Origin: JAAUUJ01 sp964392245
GTDB taxonomy: Bacteria > Cyanobacteriota > Cyanobacteriia > Thermostichales > Thermostichaceae
Direction of reading: 5' to 3'
Assembly: GCA_964392245.1 (NCBI GenBank)
Contig: CAYMOX010000017.1
Span: forward strand, 5,424-69,423
Length of the DNA stretch: 64,000 nucleotides
Shown: one piece after another, positions 25,634-34,809 of the stretch
Layout of the letters: each line of letters begins with the position of its first letter
How positions within the stretch are numbered: the first letter of the stretch is position 1
The notes under the pieces: generated by a model
What the model saw: only the letters and a program-made list of their open reading frames with translations
What the model was told of the DNA's origin: nothing
Databases searched by the model: none
Program-made: the position numbers and the translations under genes

Positions 25634-26617
25634 ATGGCAACCTATGACATTTTGATCACGGGCTGTTCCAGTGGCATCGGTCTGCGGACCGCCTGCAGAC
25701 TTGCAGCCCAGGGCCACCACGTCTACGCCACCATGCGCGATCTGAGCAAACAGGATCGGCTACTGGCAGAGGCAGCCAAACGCAAAACCTCGGTTGAGAT
25801 CCTGCAACTGGATGTCACGGATGAAGATTCCGTCCGAGAGGCAATGGCCGTGGTGGAGGAAGGCTCTGGCAAGCTGGATGTGCTGGTCAACAATGCTGGC
25901 TACGGTCTTGGGGGGGCCTTTGAGGATCTGCAGGAGGAGGAGATCCGCGCCATCATGGAAACCAACTTCTTCGGGGTGCAGCGCGTCACCCGCTGGGCTC
26001 TGCCTCTGATCCGCAAGTCCAGTGCTGGAAAGATCATCAACATATCCAGTGTGGCTGCCCTCTTTGGAGTCCCCGTCCTGGGTGCTTATTCCGCCAGTAA
26101 GTATGCCCTGGAGGGATTTTCAGAGTCTCTCCGCTTTGAGCTGCAGCGCTCTGGTATCTATGTAGTCCTGGTGCAACCGGGCAGCTTTCAAACCCGGATC
26201 TGGCTATCGAACCGTCAACTGGCGCAGGGATGGAACCGCCCCGAAAGTGCCTATGGAGACTATGCGCGGCCACTGGTACAGAATTCGATCAAAAACTACG
26301 ACATCATGAGCGATCCCGAGATCGTGGCCCGCAGGGTTGAGCAGGTGATCCGGACCTCAAAGCCAGCGCTTCGCTACCGTGTGGGCTGGGACTGCCATCT
26401 GATTTACTTCCTGAAGCTGCTGCCCTTTGGTCTGTTCCGCTGGCTTGTGGATACTGGAATTACCCTCAGGCCGGATACCCTTCGCAAAGTCAACCCGATT
26501 CCAGAGGATCTGGAGGAGAACGCCAGGAATACAGTAGAGCATCTGGAAGCACTCCTGCAGCAGGATATGGCAGCTCAAGAGGCAGTGGGTCCAACCAGCG
26601 AGACCGCTGAACGTTAG
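25634..26617 (+). CDS. Short-chain dehydrogenase/reductase
   Basis: The 327-residue SDR has the NADP-type TGCSSGIG motif (residues 9-16), the NNAGYG motif (~90) and the catalytic Ser...YSASKYALEG near 140-160. The extension to 327 residues, beyond the usual 250, resembles SDRs acting on lipids, retinoids or sterol-like alcohols. It follows the sulfotransferase gene by ten bases. A pathway that makes or uses an alcohol which is then sulfated is possible but not proven. Confidence 0.83.
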   Translation: MATYDILITGCSSGIGLRTACRLAAQGHHVYATMRDLSKQDRLLAEAAKRKTSVEILQLDVTDEDSVREAMAVVEEGSGKLDVLVNNAGYGLGGAFEDLQEEEIRAIMETNFFGVQRVTRWALPLIRKSSAGKIINISSVAALFGVPVLGAYSASKYALEGFSESLRFELQRSGIYVVLVQPGSFQTRIWLSNRQLAQGWNRPESAYGDYARPLVQNSIKNYDIMSDPEIVARRVEQVIRTSKPALRYRVGWDCHLIYFLKLLPFGLFRWLVDTGITLRPDTLRKVNPIPEDLEENARNTVEHLEALLQQDMAAQEAVGPTSETAER

Positions 26618-26729
26618 CGCGGCAGTTCCTGTTCTCAGCCAAGCCTCAGAAACCCATTGCTCACCATAGTGGCTGCTCGAGGTTTAGATGACTTCGAGGC
26701 TGACTGCCTGCGGAGCCCAAGATCTCATG

Positions 26730-27194
26730 TCAACGCACTTTTAATTCTCGCTGCACCTCACGATTCACCTGCTTCTCCTTCAGAGACTGCCGCTTGTCAT
26801 AGAGCTTCTTACCACGGGCCACCGCGATATGTGCTTTGATCCAGCCCCGGCTCAACACCAGCTTCAGAGGGATCATCGTCAGTCCCTTCTGTTCAATGGT
26901 TCCCCGCAGACGGGTGATCTCACGACGATGCAACAGCAGTTTCCGACGCCGGGTGGGATCGTGGTTGAAGACTTTGCTGGCGGTGTTGTGGGGAGAGATG
27001 TGCATGTTCAAAAGCCAGGCTTCTCCCTCGCGGATCAGAATGAAGGCATCCTGCAAATTAGCCTTACCTGCCCGGATCGATTTCACCTCGGTTCCCGTCA
27101 ACTCCAACCCCGCCTCCAGCGTTTCCAGGATCTCGTACTCGTGGCGGGCACGACGATTGTCGATAATCACTTGACCAGTCAGAGTCTGGGCCAT
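26730..27194 (-). CDS. smpB: tmRNA-binding protein SmpB
   Basis: The 154-residue protein contains the SmpB core: NRRARHEYEILETLEAGLELTG, KSIRAGKANLQDAF, HISPHNTAS and the tail RGKKLYDKRQ with a basic C-terminus. It delivers tmRNA to stalled ribosomes so that broken messages are cleared. The ssrA RNA gene is not seen in this window. Confidence 0.95.
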   Translation of the reverse strand: MAQTLTGQVIIDNRRARHEYEILETLEAGLELTGTEVKSIRAGKANLQDAFILIREGEAWLLNMHISPHNTASKVFNHDPTRRRKLLLHRREITRLRGTIEQKGLTMIPLKLVLSRGWIKAHIAVARGKKLYDKRQSLKEKQVNREVQRELKVR

Positions 27195-27251
27195 GGCATT
27201 GAATGGAGAACAGGATCTCCAGCTTAACGAAGGAATGGCAAGATCTGAAAA

Positions 27252-29384
27252 TTAACTGCCCGACCGATTCCCCAGAGCACGGTTTTGTGCTGTTACCAAC
27301 TGGCTGCGTACTTCTTCTAAAGTGTTGACGGGATCCAGACACTTGAGTCCGACACAAACCATGCCCCCATATTCAGGGGGTAACGGAGCAGTTGGATCAT
27401 CAGGAGGGGCAAAAATCGTTGTCGGCCAGTATTCCTTTTGCAGTTGAGACAGGTGATCGGTGAGGGTGGTGACCTTAAGAAAGTTACGGTGCCAGTCTAA
27501 AGCCGCAAAGAGGCTAGGACAGGAACGGGGTTGGGTGGACATCATTTCCCCAAAGGTTTTTAACCCCTGCTCCGCTCGATCCAGGTAGTCCAGTTCTCCC
27601 GTTAAAGAGGCTAAACGGGTTAGGTTGGCCAGAGCAATGCCATTGGCAGCCGGAGTGGCGTGATCTTGAAATTCCTTTTCCCGCAACAGCAGTTCGGAAT
27701 CACAACTGTCATCGCTGACAAAATAGCCCCCGTGAGTAGCATCCCAAAGGCGTTCATCCATCTGGGCCTGCAGACTTTTAGCCTGAGCCAGCCAGTACTC
27801 AGCCGAGGGTTCCCCCACCAGGGTTAGGCAGGTTTGCTGCAGGTCCAGCAGGGCCTTGATCAGGAGAGCATAGTCTTCGGACTTCGCTGCCACCGTCGCC
27901 ACCCCGTCGTAATTGAGGCGCATCAGTAGACCATCAGGCAACTGCGACTTGAGGATGAAATCTGCGGCTTTTACCGCCATGTTCAAACAGGATTCCCAGC
28001 CAAACACCTGGTAAACTCGCACCAGTCCTGAGATCATCAGGCTGTTCCAGGCCACAATCATTTTGGTGTCCGTAACGGGAGGGATCCGGCCCGGCCAGGC
28101 TGTTGCCTTTGCCTCCTGAGCAGTACAGGCTGGAGGGAAATAAGCTTCTGCATCAGGACCGTAGCGCACCTGAAAGAGTTTCTGCGTCAGGGCCTGCTCC
28201 ACCAGGGGATCCAGGTCTCCCCCCACCAGCCGCTGCAGCACCAGGTACCCGGGTCGATCGGGAAAGTTTCCCTGAGAAGCAATGTTGAAGGCCCTTTCCA
28301 GCTGATCGAATTCTTCTCCCGTCAGAACCTCATGGAGGGTATTCGCCTGCCAGACATAGAATTCTCCTTCCTCAGGCTCAACGGCTTGAGCATCCCCAAA
28401 GCTATCGGCATCCTGAGCGGCATAGAAAAATCCTGCTGGGGCTGTCATTTCTCGGCGTAACCAGCCCACTGTCAGGTTCACAGCCCGCTCGATCGCAGGA
28501 TCCTGCACCCCGGCGGCCCAGATATCCGCCAGAAACTCCAGGATCTGACCGTTGTCGTACAACATCTTTTCAAAATGGGGCACCGTCCAGGTGGGATCCA
28601 CAGTGTAGCGGTGAAACCCCCCGGCGACATGATCAAAAATGCCCCCCAGCACCAGATCCATCGCCCGCTGTTGTACCCGTGCCAGGGCATCTGATCCATC
28701 CAGTTTTAAGACCTCATCCAGCGGAATCGGCGTGGACAGACGTGTGGCTCGCAGGGCCAGTTGAGCATAGGGCATCATCGGGAATTGCTGACCCATCCCT
28801 GTATTGGCGACGATCGGCAGATTTTTGCTGAACCCCTGTGGCAGTAGATCGGGGGTGAGGTGGTTCTTGGGGATGTGCTGGCTGAGGGTGCTGAGGGCCT
28901 CTAGCAGCTGGGTTTTATGTCTGGCAATGGAGTCGCGTTCTCGCTGGTAAAACTGCTGAATTTTTTGTAGAACCTCCAGAAACCCAGGTCGTCCAAAGCG
29001 GGGCTCAATGGGAAAATAGGTGCCAGCGTAAAAGGGGACCAGATCTTCAGGGGTGAGAAAAACGTTCAAAGGCCAGCCCCCCTGGCCACTCATCAGCTGT
29101 AGGGCCTGCATGTAAATACTATCGAGATCGGGGCGTTCTTCCCGATCGACTTTAATCGGCAAAAAATGTCGGTTCATGAACTCGGCAATTGCCGGATTGG
29201 AGAAGGCCTCTCCTTCCATCACGGTGCACCAATGGCAGCTCGAGTAGCCAATTGAGAGAAAAATTGGTCGATTCTCTTCCCGGGCCTTGGTCAGAGCTTC
29301 AGGTCCCCAGGGCCACCAATCAATCGGGTTCTCGGCATGTTTGCGCAGGTAGAGACTGTGGCAAGCAGCTAAGCGGTTAGTCAT
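27252..29384 (-). CDS. DUF255 thioredoxin-like / cellulase-fold protein (YyaL/SSP411 family)
   Basis: The 710-residue protein starts with the family's thioredoxin-like domain: CHSLYLRKHAENPIDWWPWG, then SSCHWCTVMEGEAFSN (Cys50-His-Trp-Cys53) and RPDLDSIYMQA. The remainder is an alpha-helical barrel of the six-hairpin glycosidase type, with FHRYTVDPTWTVPHFEKMLYDNG near residue 255. The family is widespread and linked to N-acylglucosamine epimerase-like folds; the reaction is unknown. It is read alone between smpB and a TPR gene. Confidence 0.9.
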   Translation of the reverse strand: MTNRLAACHSLYLRKHAENPIDWWPWGPEALTKAREENRPIFLSIGYSSCHWCTVMEGEAFSNPAIAEFMNRHFLPIKVDREERPDLDSIYMQALQLMSGQGGWPLNVFLTPEDLVPFYAGTYFPIEPRFGRPGFLEVLQKIQQFYQRERDSIARHKTQLLEALSTLSQHIPKNHLTPDLLPQGFSKNLPIVANTGMGQQFPMMPYAQLALRATRLSTPIPLDEVLKLDGSDALARVQQRAMDLVLGGIFDHVAGGFHRYTVDPTWTVPHFEKMLYDNGQILEFLADIWAAGVQDPAIERAVNLTVGWLRREMTAPAGFFYAAQDADSFGDAQAVEPEEGEFYVWQANTLHEVLTGEEFDQLERAFNIASQGNFPDRPGYLVLQRLVGGDLDPLVEQALTQKLFQVRYGPDAEAYFPPACTAQEAKATAWPGRIPPVTDTKMIVAWNSLMISGLVRVYQVFGWESCLNMAVKAADFILKSQLPDGLLMRLNYDGVATVAAKSEDYALLIKALLDLQQTCLTLVGEPSAEYWLAQAKSLQAQMDERLWDATHGGYFVSDDSCDSELLLREKEFQDHATPAANGIALANLTRLASLTGELDYLDRAEQGLKTFGEMMSTQPRSCPSLFAALDWHRNFLKVTTLTDHLSQLQKEYWPTTIFAPPDDPTAPLPPEYGGMVCVGLKCLDPVNTLEEVRSQLVTAQNRALGNRSGS

Positions 29385-29483
29385 AAATCCTCAGAACCCT
29401 GTTCTATCACCTTAACGTGTAGGGTGATCCTCAGAACAGTTTCGCGAGAGGGGGCTCACTCCAAGGCTTGTGGGGTCAGGATC

Positions 29484-30257
29484 TCAGGATAAGGGCAGGG
29501 TCTTGAGCGTTCTGAGCATGCGTTCCGCTTTGTGGATCAGATGGCGGTGCTGACGGTAGTGAAACTGGGGGCCTCCCCGGAGATTGGTGATCAGGGTTTG
29601 CAATTGGGTACGGGCCGCTTCAGGATTGCCCTGCTGAATGGCAATTTCGGCCATGATCATCCGCCCTTCTGGACTGGTCCAGCGCTTCAGGTGATGCTCC
29701 AGGTGAGCTCTGGCTGCTTCCAGATCCTCCAGCTGATAAAGCACCTGGCCATAGGCTGCAGAGGCATCTCCGAACTTGTGATCAGGGTCAATGTTCAATA
29801 GGGTTTCCAGCGTCGCGCGCGCTTCACTAAAGTTTTTCAGCAGGATCTGGGTTTGGGCAAAGCCCCAGAGAGCCTGGATATTGGTCCGGTTGCTTTTGTC
29901 TAATGCCGTCTGATAGGCTTCGGCAGCCTCCTGAAAACGGCCCATATCCAGGTAGACATTACCCAGTTCAAGATACTGGTGATCCTTGCCAATGGTTTGA
30001 GCGGCAGCCTGAGCGTTCCACAGATCTTGTTTGCGGGTGAAACGCTTGAGTTGAAATAAAGCAGGTAATGCTGAGAGATTCAAGCGCGGTAGATACCGGA
30101 CTAGGCAATAAATCAGAGCCCCGATCCCGGGAAAGAAAAGAATAATCAAAAACCAGTAGGTTTCCCGTTCATTGCGGGCACAGTCGATTAGCATCCAGAT
30201 CCAGAATCCGGTGGATACAGCCCAGAATGTAGTTGAGACAAAGGAGAGCCAGGCCAT
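29484..30257 (-). CDS. Membrane-anchored TPR protein
   Basis: The 257-residue protein has two N-terminal membrane segments (about 8-25 and 37-57) of the PLDc_N (phospholipase D N-terminal-like) kind. Four to five tetratricopeptide-type helical hairpins follow, for example YLELGNVYLDMGRFQEAAEAYQ and LNIDPDHKFGDASAAYGQVLYQLEDLEAARAHL. TPR arrays bind other proteins. Its partner is unknown. It lies 226 bases from the FHA gene on the same strand. Confidence 0.72.
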   Translation of the reverse strand: MAWLSFVSTTFWAVSTGFWIWMLIDCARNERETYWFLIILFFPGIGALIYCLVRYLPRLNLSALPALFQLKRFTRKQDLWNAQAAAQTIGKDHQYLELGNVYLDMGRFQEAAEAYQTALDKSNRTNIQALWGFAQTQILLKNFSEARATLETLLNIDPDHKFGDASAAYGQVLYQLEDLEAARAHLEHHLKRWTSPEGRMIMAEIAIQQGNPEAARTQLQTLITNLRGGPQFHYRQHRHLIHKAERMLRTLKTLPLS

Positions 30258-30336
30258 ACTGCTGCGCTAGACCGTTCAGTAAAACTATATCGCGGTCACC
30301 TGCAGTGCGTATTCCTCTCCAGGCCATCTGGAGGCA

Positions 30337-30813
30337 TCAACCACCCAAGCATTGGGTTCCCAGCGGATCGGTGTGTTGCTGTTTGATGCTGCGAAACTGA
30401 ACTGGAGGCAGGGAGCGTTGCTGTTGGGGAGAGAGCCCGGAGCGAACAAAGTAGGAAATTCTGACCTGCTTGCCCAGGCTCAGGCAGTCGCCATTTTGGA
30501 GTTGATGCAGTCGAGTCCGCTGTCCGTTGGCAAATAGACCGTTGCGACTGGGTTGTCCGCTGGCATTGCCGTCCACAATCTGATAGCGATAGTGGCGGGA
30601 GATGGGATCAGGAATGCGCAGTAACAGGGCGTGCTGGCGAGAGACGGAACTGGACTGAATGCGAATGCTGTTGGTCATGTCACGCCCCAGAGAGTAGGCG
30701 GCAGCATCAAGATGCACCACCCGGCGGCCTTTTTCATCTTCAATCAGAAGAAAGTGCTGTTGCTCCGGGGTGGGTTGGGGCAGAACGGGAGTAGACAGGG
30801 AAGCGGTAGGCAT
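30337..30813 (-). CDS. FHA-domain protein
   Basis: The 158-residue protein carries a phosphothreonine-binding FHA domain: SLGRDMTNSIRI (~41), SVSRQHA (~54-60) and NASGQPSRNGLFANGQ (~83), with the conserved Gly-Arg, Ser-x-x-His and Asn-Gly residues. The N- and C-terminal parts are low complexity. It would read Ser/Thr kinase phosphorylation; no kinase gene is adjacent, so the partner is unknown. Confidence 0.8.
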   Translation of the reverse strand: MPTASLSTPVLPQPTPEQQHFLLIEDEKGRRVVHLDAAAYSLGRDMTNSIRIQSSSVSRQHALLLRIPDPISRHYRYQIVDGNASGQPSRNGLFANGQRTRLHQLQNGDCLSLGKQVRISYFVRSGLSPQQQRSLPPVQFRSIKQQHTDPLGTQCLGG

Positions 30814-30922
30814 GATCAGCTGCTGGTAAACTTGATTACCTTAATCGTGCCGTGAGCTGCCATTCTCCTCAGTGATTTCCGTCAGGTGTCTGCGGTGATC
30901 CTGTCCAGTGGGGATGGGAGGG

Positions 30923-31798
30923 TCAAGACTGTTGCTCCATCCATGCCAGACATTGTTGCATCTGGGCTTGCATGCTGGCGGGATCGGCGTGGTAGCGACG
31001 GCCATGACCGGGCAGTACCCAGCAAAATCGATAGGTGGCCAATCGCCGCATCGACTGCAAGAGTTCTGTCCAGGAGTACCAGCAGGCGGATCGAAAGGCG
31101 TAGAGATGCTGAAGGCGCTCCGACCAGGCCAGGTGATCCCCAGTGAACAGATACTCCTGACGGTAAAGCAGCACGGTGTGACCGCGAGTATGACCCGGAA
31201 CTGGAATAATTAGCAGGTCGGGGGTGAGGGGATAGGGCTCCTGACCCTGCAATGGCACTTCCACCTGTTGGGTGGCAGCCGTCATGTCATCAGCATGGAG
31301 AATGCGTTCACAACCAAAGTGATCATGAAATTGCTGGTGATCGGCTACATCATCGCGGTGAGTCAGATACAGATAGCGAATGCCACCCAGATCCTGCAAA
31401 CGCCTGACCAACGGAGCTGCAAAGCGGGGGGAGTCCACCAAGATATTCCCCTCTGGATGTTGAATGAAATAACTGGCCGCGCCAAAAGACTTCTGGGAGT
31501 GATAGCCGCAGTGATACACCCGATCAGCAATGGGGAGGGGGAAGCTGGCCTGGATGTCTTTGATGTGAGGAGGAGGATCCACCGTCCCAATGGAAGCAGT
31601 GGGACAGGCCAAAAGCGCTTGCAGGGCTCGCACCTCTTGATCGGGGGTTTCTGGTTGGTGATAGACCGCCGATTGCTCCTCCTCTGCTCGGAAGATCTCC
31701 GGTGCCATCCAGCGGCAGGTGTCACAGTCAATACAGGAGCGATCAACGTAGAAATTGCCCTCCACATTCTGGGAGCGGCGGTGTTGCAGTCGGGCCAT
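30923..31798 (-). CDS. Ferredoxin-like domain fused to a metallo-beta-lactamase
   Basis: The 291-residue protein has an N-terminal [4Fe-4S]-type ferredoxin motif, with Cys22, Cys25, Cys28 and Cys65 followed by Pro. A metallo-beta-lactamase fold follows, with THRDDVADH (~144-152), PGHTRGHT (~200), TGDHLAW and PGHGRRYH (~263), which supply the metal ligands. The first motif varies from the standard HxHxDH, as in some cyanobacterial relatives. Its reaction is unknown; a redox-linked hydrolase or oxygen-reducing role is possible. The cax gene ends two bases upstream, so the two are one operon. Confidence 0.78.
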   Translation of the reverse strand: MARLQHRRSQNVEGNFYVDRSCIDCDTCRWMAPEIFRAEEEQSAVYHQPETPDQEVRALQALLACPTASIGTVDPPPHIKDIQASFPLPIADRVYHCGYHSQKSFGAASYFIQHPEGNILVDSPRFAAPLVRRLQDLGGIRYLYLTHRDDVADHQQFHDHFGCERILHADDMTAATQQVEVPLQGQEPYPLTPDLLIIPVPGHTRGHTVLLYRQEYLFTGDHLAWSERLQHLYAFRSACWYSWTELLQSMRRLATYRFCWVLPGHGRRYHADPASMQAQMQQCLAWMEQQS

Positions 31799-31800
31799 AA

Positions 31801-32997
31801 TTAGGGAATGAAGAACACGGCTATGGCCAGAATGGCATAGGTGGCCAGAAGCAGCAGTCCCTCCAACCAGTTTGACTGTCCATCACTACTGACGGAATTG
31901 GCCAGCCACACTGAAGCCCCCACCGCCACCAGCTCGATCAAGCCAAACTGAAAATCCATCGGCTGATGCAAAGCGGCTCCCACCAGCACCAGCACCGGAG
32001 CCACAAACAGGGCAATCTGCAGCGTCGATCCCATGGCCACGGAGAGGGAAAGATCCATTTTGTTTTTCATGGCCACCGTCACCGCTGTGGCATGTTCGGC
32101 TGCATTTCCGATCACGGGCAAGAGGATCACCCCCAGAAACAGTTCCGTGATGGGAAATGCTTCTAAGACAGCTTCCAGAGATCCCACCAGCAATTCCGAC
32201 TCCACCGCCACCAGAGAAGCCAACCCCAGCAGTGCCAGCACCCAGACCCCCACTCCTTTTCTCTGGGGAGCCTTCAACACCTGCGGAATCGATCCGCGTG
32301 CCTCCAGAACTGGATTTGGCTCATGACTTTCAGCGGCTGCAGCTTCCTCCTCTTCCACTTCATGGATCGAATACAGATAACTGTGGGTTTTTAAGGAAAA
32401 GAAGAGGGTGAGTCCATACACACCTAAGAGAACCAGGGCCACTGCTACAGACAGCTCCTGAATCGATAGTTCTCCCAGTGTGGGAGCAGTGTAAGCAACG
32501 ACCGTGGGGAGGAGTAACGCCACCACCGCCAGATTCATTGAGGAGGCATTGACCCGCGCCACCACCGGATGAAAGTCCTGTTGTTTGTAGCGTACGCCCC
32601 CCAGAAACATGGCCAGACCTGCCACCAGCAGTAAATTACTGATGATCGATCCAGTAATCGTCGCTTTGACCACATCCACCAAACCCGCCCGCAGTGCGAT
32701 CACGGCGATGATTAACTCCGCGGCATTGCCAAAGGTGGCATTCAGCAATCCCCCGATCGAGGGACCCGTGAGGACCGCAATCTCTTCCGTGACCTGGCCC
32801 ATAAACTTGGCCAGGGGAATTAATCCCACCACTGCAAACAGAAAAACAAGTTTCGCGTCCCAGTTGACAAAATGACCGATCACAGACGCGGGGACAGCAG
32901 CCAGAAGAACTAACATCAGTCCATTAATTAGTGACGAAAGCCACTCACCGGATCTCCAGGATTCTGCTGAGTGGGTATCTGCATCTGCAAGTGTCAT
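31801..32997 (-). CDS. cax: Calcium/proton exchanger
   Basis: The 398-residue protein has about eleven hydrophobic helices in two similar halves, each with a cation-binding signature: GNAAELIIAVIAL (~90) and VIGNAAEHATAV (~300). An acidic loop (EVEEEEAAAAES) separates them at about residue 213. It exports Ca2+ in exchange for protons, supporting salt and alkali tolerance in cyanobacteria. The gene for the ferredoxin-metallo-beta-lactamase follows after two bases. Confidence 0.9.
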   Translation of the reverse strand: MTLADADTHSAESWRSGEWLSSLINGLMLVLLAAVPASVIGHFVNWDAKLVFLFAVVGLIPLAKFMGQVTEEIAVLTGPSIGGLLNATFGNAAELIIAVIALRAGLVDVVKATITGSIISNLLLVAGLAMFLGGVRYKQQDFHPVVARVNASSMNLAVVALLLPTVVAYTAPTLGELSIQELSVAVALVLLGVYGLTLFFSLKTHSYLYSIHEVEEEEAAAAESHEPNPVLEARGSIPQVLKAPQRKGVGVWVLALLGLASLVAVESELLVGSLEAVLEAFPITELFLGVILLPVIGNAAEHATAVTVAMKNKMDLSLSVAMGSTLQIALFVAPVLVLVGAALHQPMDFQFGLIELVAVGASVWLANSVSSDGQSNWLEGLLLLATYAILAIAVFFIP

Positions 32998-33125
32998 AGA
33001 AGTGCTGCTGAGTTGAACAGGTTAAAGATCATGGAAAAAGTTCCGTGTGACCATGGAACCACTCCGGCTATCATGATGCGGCCAATCTCTTCAGGGATCA
33101 AGGGTTATTCCCTCCGTCAGGAAGT

Positions 33126-33899
33126 TCAGACAATCACTTTGGCCTTCTGCAACTGGCGAGTGATGTGCTGGGTCAGCTGAGTCTGCAACTGTTTGGCATC
33201 CTTGACCAGGAGATAACTCCCCTCTGCAATCTCGAAGGGGAACTGTCCGTCATAACCCTCCCGGTACATCTGGACTAGCAAAAGATCTTCGGGGCGCTTA
33301 CATTGCAGGGCGTATCCCACCTCCACACAGACTTGCGGACTGGGCAGCGAGAAAGGAATGGTTTCCTGCACGGTGGCAATCGGAGTAACATCCGCCACCA
33401 CGAAGAGAGAGTGCTTAATCTTGCGGATCAGGGCGGCATCAATCGGGGTGCGTCCGGCCCCCCCTTCCAGGGATTGTTCCAGTTGCAGGGGTAAAACAGG
33501 ATCCTGTTTGCGGTTGAGGGCATCCACCAGCTGCTGCAGCACTTTAGCCATGGCCTGGGTGGACGCTGAGTAGTGAGTTTGACCCGAGAAGAAAATGATC
33601 GGTTCCTGCTGGCTCAGGGTATGGCGCTTGTTGAAATACATTTCACGGCTGATCAAATCCAGATTGGAAATGCTGTAAGTCCCACTACCTTCGATATAAA
33701 ACTCGATCGGCTCTCCCTCAAGGTAGCGCTGGAACCAGAGGGAATTTTTCACCTGCTCCACATCATCTAAGAAATCGGCCCGCATCCCCGTTTTCAAAAG
33801 ACCGGTGCGGCTCAACCGCAGATCAGGTACCCTTTGCCCCACCTGCGCGACGGAGAGTACGGAATCCAGGTACCAGGCCTTGAGAACGATGATCGCCAC
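33126..33899 (-). CDS. Conserved protein with a possible TIR-like nucleotide-binding half
   Basis: I take the start at GTG 33899, because AGGAGGG sits nine bases upstream and relatives start MVAIIVLKAWYLDSVL; the frame stays open further but that part is not supported. The product is then 257 residues. The first half holds a YIEGSGTYSISNLDLISREMYF block and the second half HSLFVVADVTP with QVCVEVGYALQCKRPEDLLLV, a pattern seen in TIR-like and deoxyribosyltransferase-like folds. I recognise it as a conserved cyanobacterial family without an established function. There is no signal peptide or membrane helix. Confidence 0.6.
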   Translation of the reverse strand: MAIIVLKAWYLDSVLSVAQVGQRVPDLRLSRTGLLKTGMRADFLDDVEQVKNSLWFQRYLEGEPIEFYIEGSGTYSISNLDLISREMYFNKRHTLSQQEPIIFFSGQTHYSASTQAMAKVLQQLVDALNRKQDPVLPLQLEQSLEGGAGRTPIDAALIRKIKHSLFVVADVTPIATVQETIPFSLPSPQVCVEVGYALQCKRPEDLLLVQMYREGYDGQFPFEIAEGSYLLVKDAKQLQTQLTQHITRQLQKAKVIV

Positions 33900-34079
33900 G
33901 AGACTCCCTCCTGTATCTGGGGCTAGCCGATACGCACCCTGAGATGGTTCAGGTTGATGCAAGTGCAGATCCCACCTGATGTACTGCCTACTGTACTGGG
34001 TCAGGCGGGGAAACGCCACTGCTTTTCAGGTGGGGGTGGGGTGAGAGGGGGATCCGGCAGTGGATTCCGGAGGTTGTGC

Positions 34080-34268
34080 TCAGGGCCACACCGATTGAGA
34101 TGCTTGGGTCTGCTGGGATTGCGGGTAGGTGAAGGGCAGATCGTCAGGAAGGAGTGCCCCGGTGGCTAGGATCATGATGCCCACGAGCAGCAAGGGGACA
34201 CCGGAGCTTTTAGCCCATTCCAGATCGGCATCGGGGTGGTGAGGGGAGGAGTGACGGAAGTTAACCAT
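34080..34268 (-). CDS. Small single-helix membrane protein
   Basis: A 62-residue frame with one strong hydrophobic helix (GVPLLLVGIMILATGALL, about 23-40) between a His-rich N-terminus and a Gln-rich tail. No clear ribosome site precedes the ATG at 34268. It sits just downstream of another small hydrophobic ORF on the same strand. I do not recognise a family. Confidence 0.42.
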   Translation of the reverse strand: MVNFRHSSPHHPDADLEWAKSSGVPLLLVGIMILATGALLPDDLPFTYPQSQQTQASQSVWP

Positions 34269-34323
34269 GGTGCTTGAGGATGAAGTGCAGAACTCATGTA
34301 CCAGAATGACGGAATCCTCAGAT

Positions 34324-34578
34324 TTACACAGGAGGGATCTGCGTGGCTTGGACAGGGGATGTGCTCAGAGGGGATTGCGGACCTGCGAGCAGAGCCTTTG
34401 CCACATCCGCAGGGGTGACTGCGCTGATGATCAGGAGTGTGAAGCTCAGGGGAAGCCCCACCAGAACGTAGGGCAGCAGGCGAGTGAGCTGATCAACCCA
34501 GTCCAGCTGAGGTTGGCACCGATCAGAACTGCACTGCTGGGGGACCGTGGATCCAGGATATTGAAGGATCGACTGCAT
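34324..34578 (-). CDS. Small membrane protein (84 aa)
   Basis: The frame starts at ATG 34578 behind a GGGAG site seven bases away. Residues 33-58 form a hydrophobic helix (LLPYVLVGLPLSFTLLIISAV) and the tail is Pro/Thr-rich. The ribosome site favours a real gene. Four cysteine/serine residues near the start (QQCSSDRC) could be redox active. No family is recognised; it may belong with the similar short gene downstream. Confidence 0.5.
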   Translation of the reverse strand: MQSILQYPGSTVPQQCSSDRCQPQLDWVDQLTRLLPYVLVGLPLSFTLLIISAVTPADVAKALLAGPQSPLSTSPVQATQIPPV

Positions 34579-34809
34579 AGAAATCTCCCTTTGGCATCAG
34601 CAACCATTGATTTAGATCTACCAGGTCATCCTTCTTGACCCCAGGTGGTCTTGATCCCTGGTGATCGCTGGATCCAGCAGGAGTTAGACGGGAAGAAGGA
34701 ACCCTTCATTCACCCTAGAGGGGCTGGCGCTTGCCGGGCTGAGATCAACCTGAGGATCTCTTCAGCAAAGCAGCTGAAAATGAAATGAAGACAATCCTAT
34801 TCAGAGCAT

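Noticed and set aside
26618..26729. tmRNA gene next to smpB
   Set aside because: No tRNA-like ends or tag-coding part can be seen.
33900..34019. Forty extra codons upstream of the 33126-33899 gene
   Set aside because: GTG 33899 has AGGAGGG at the right distance and matches where relatives start.
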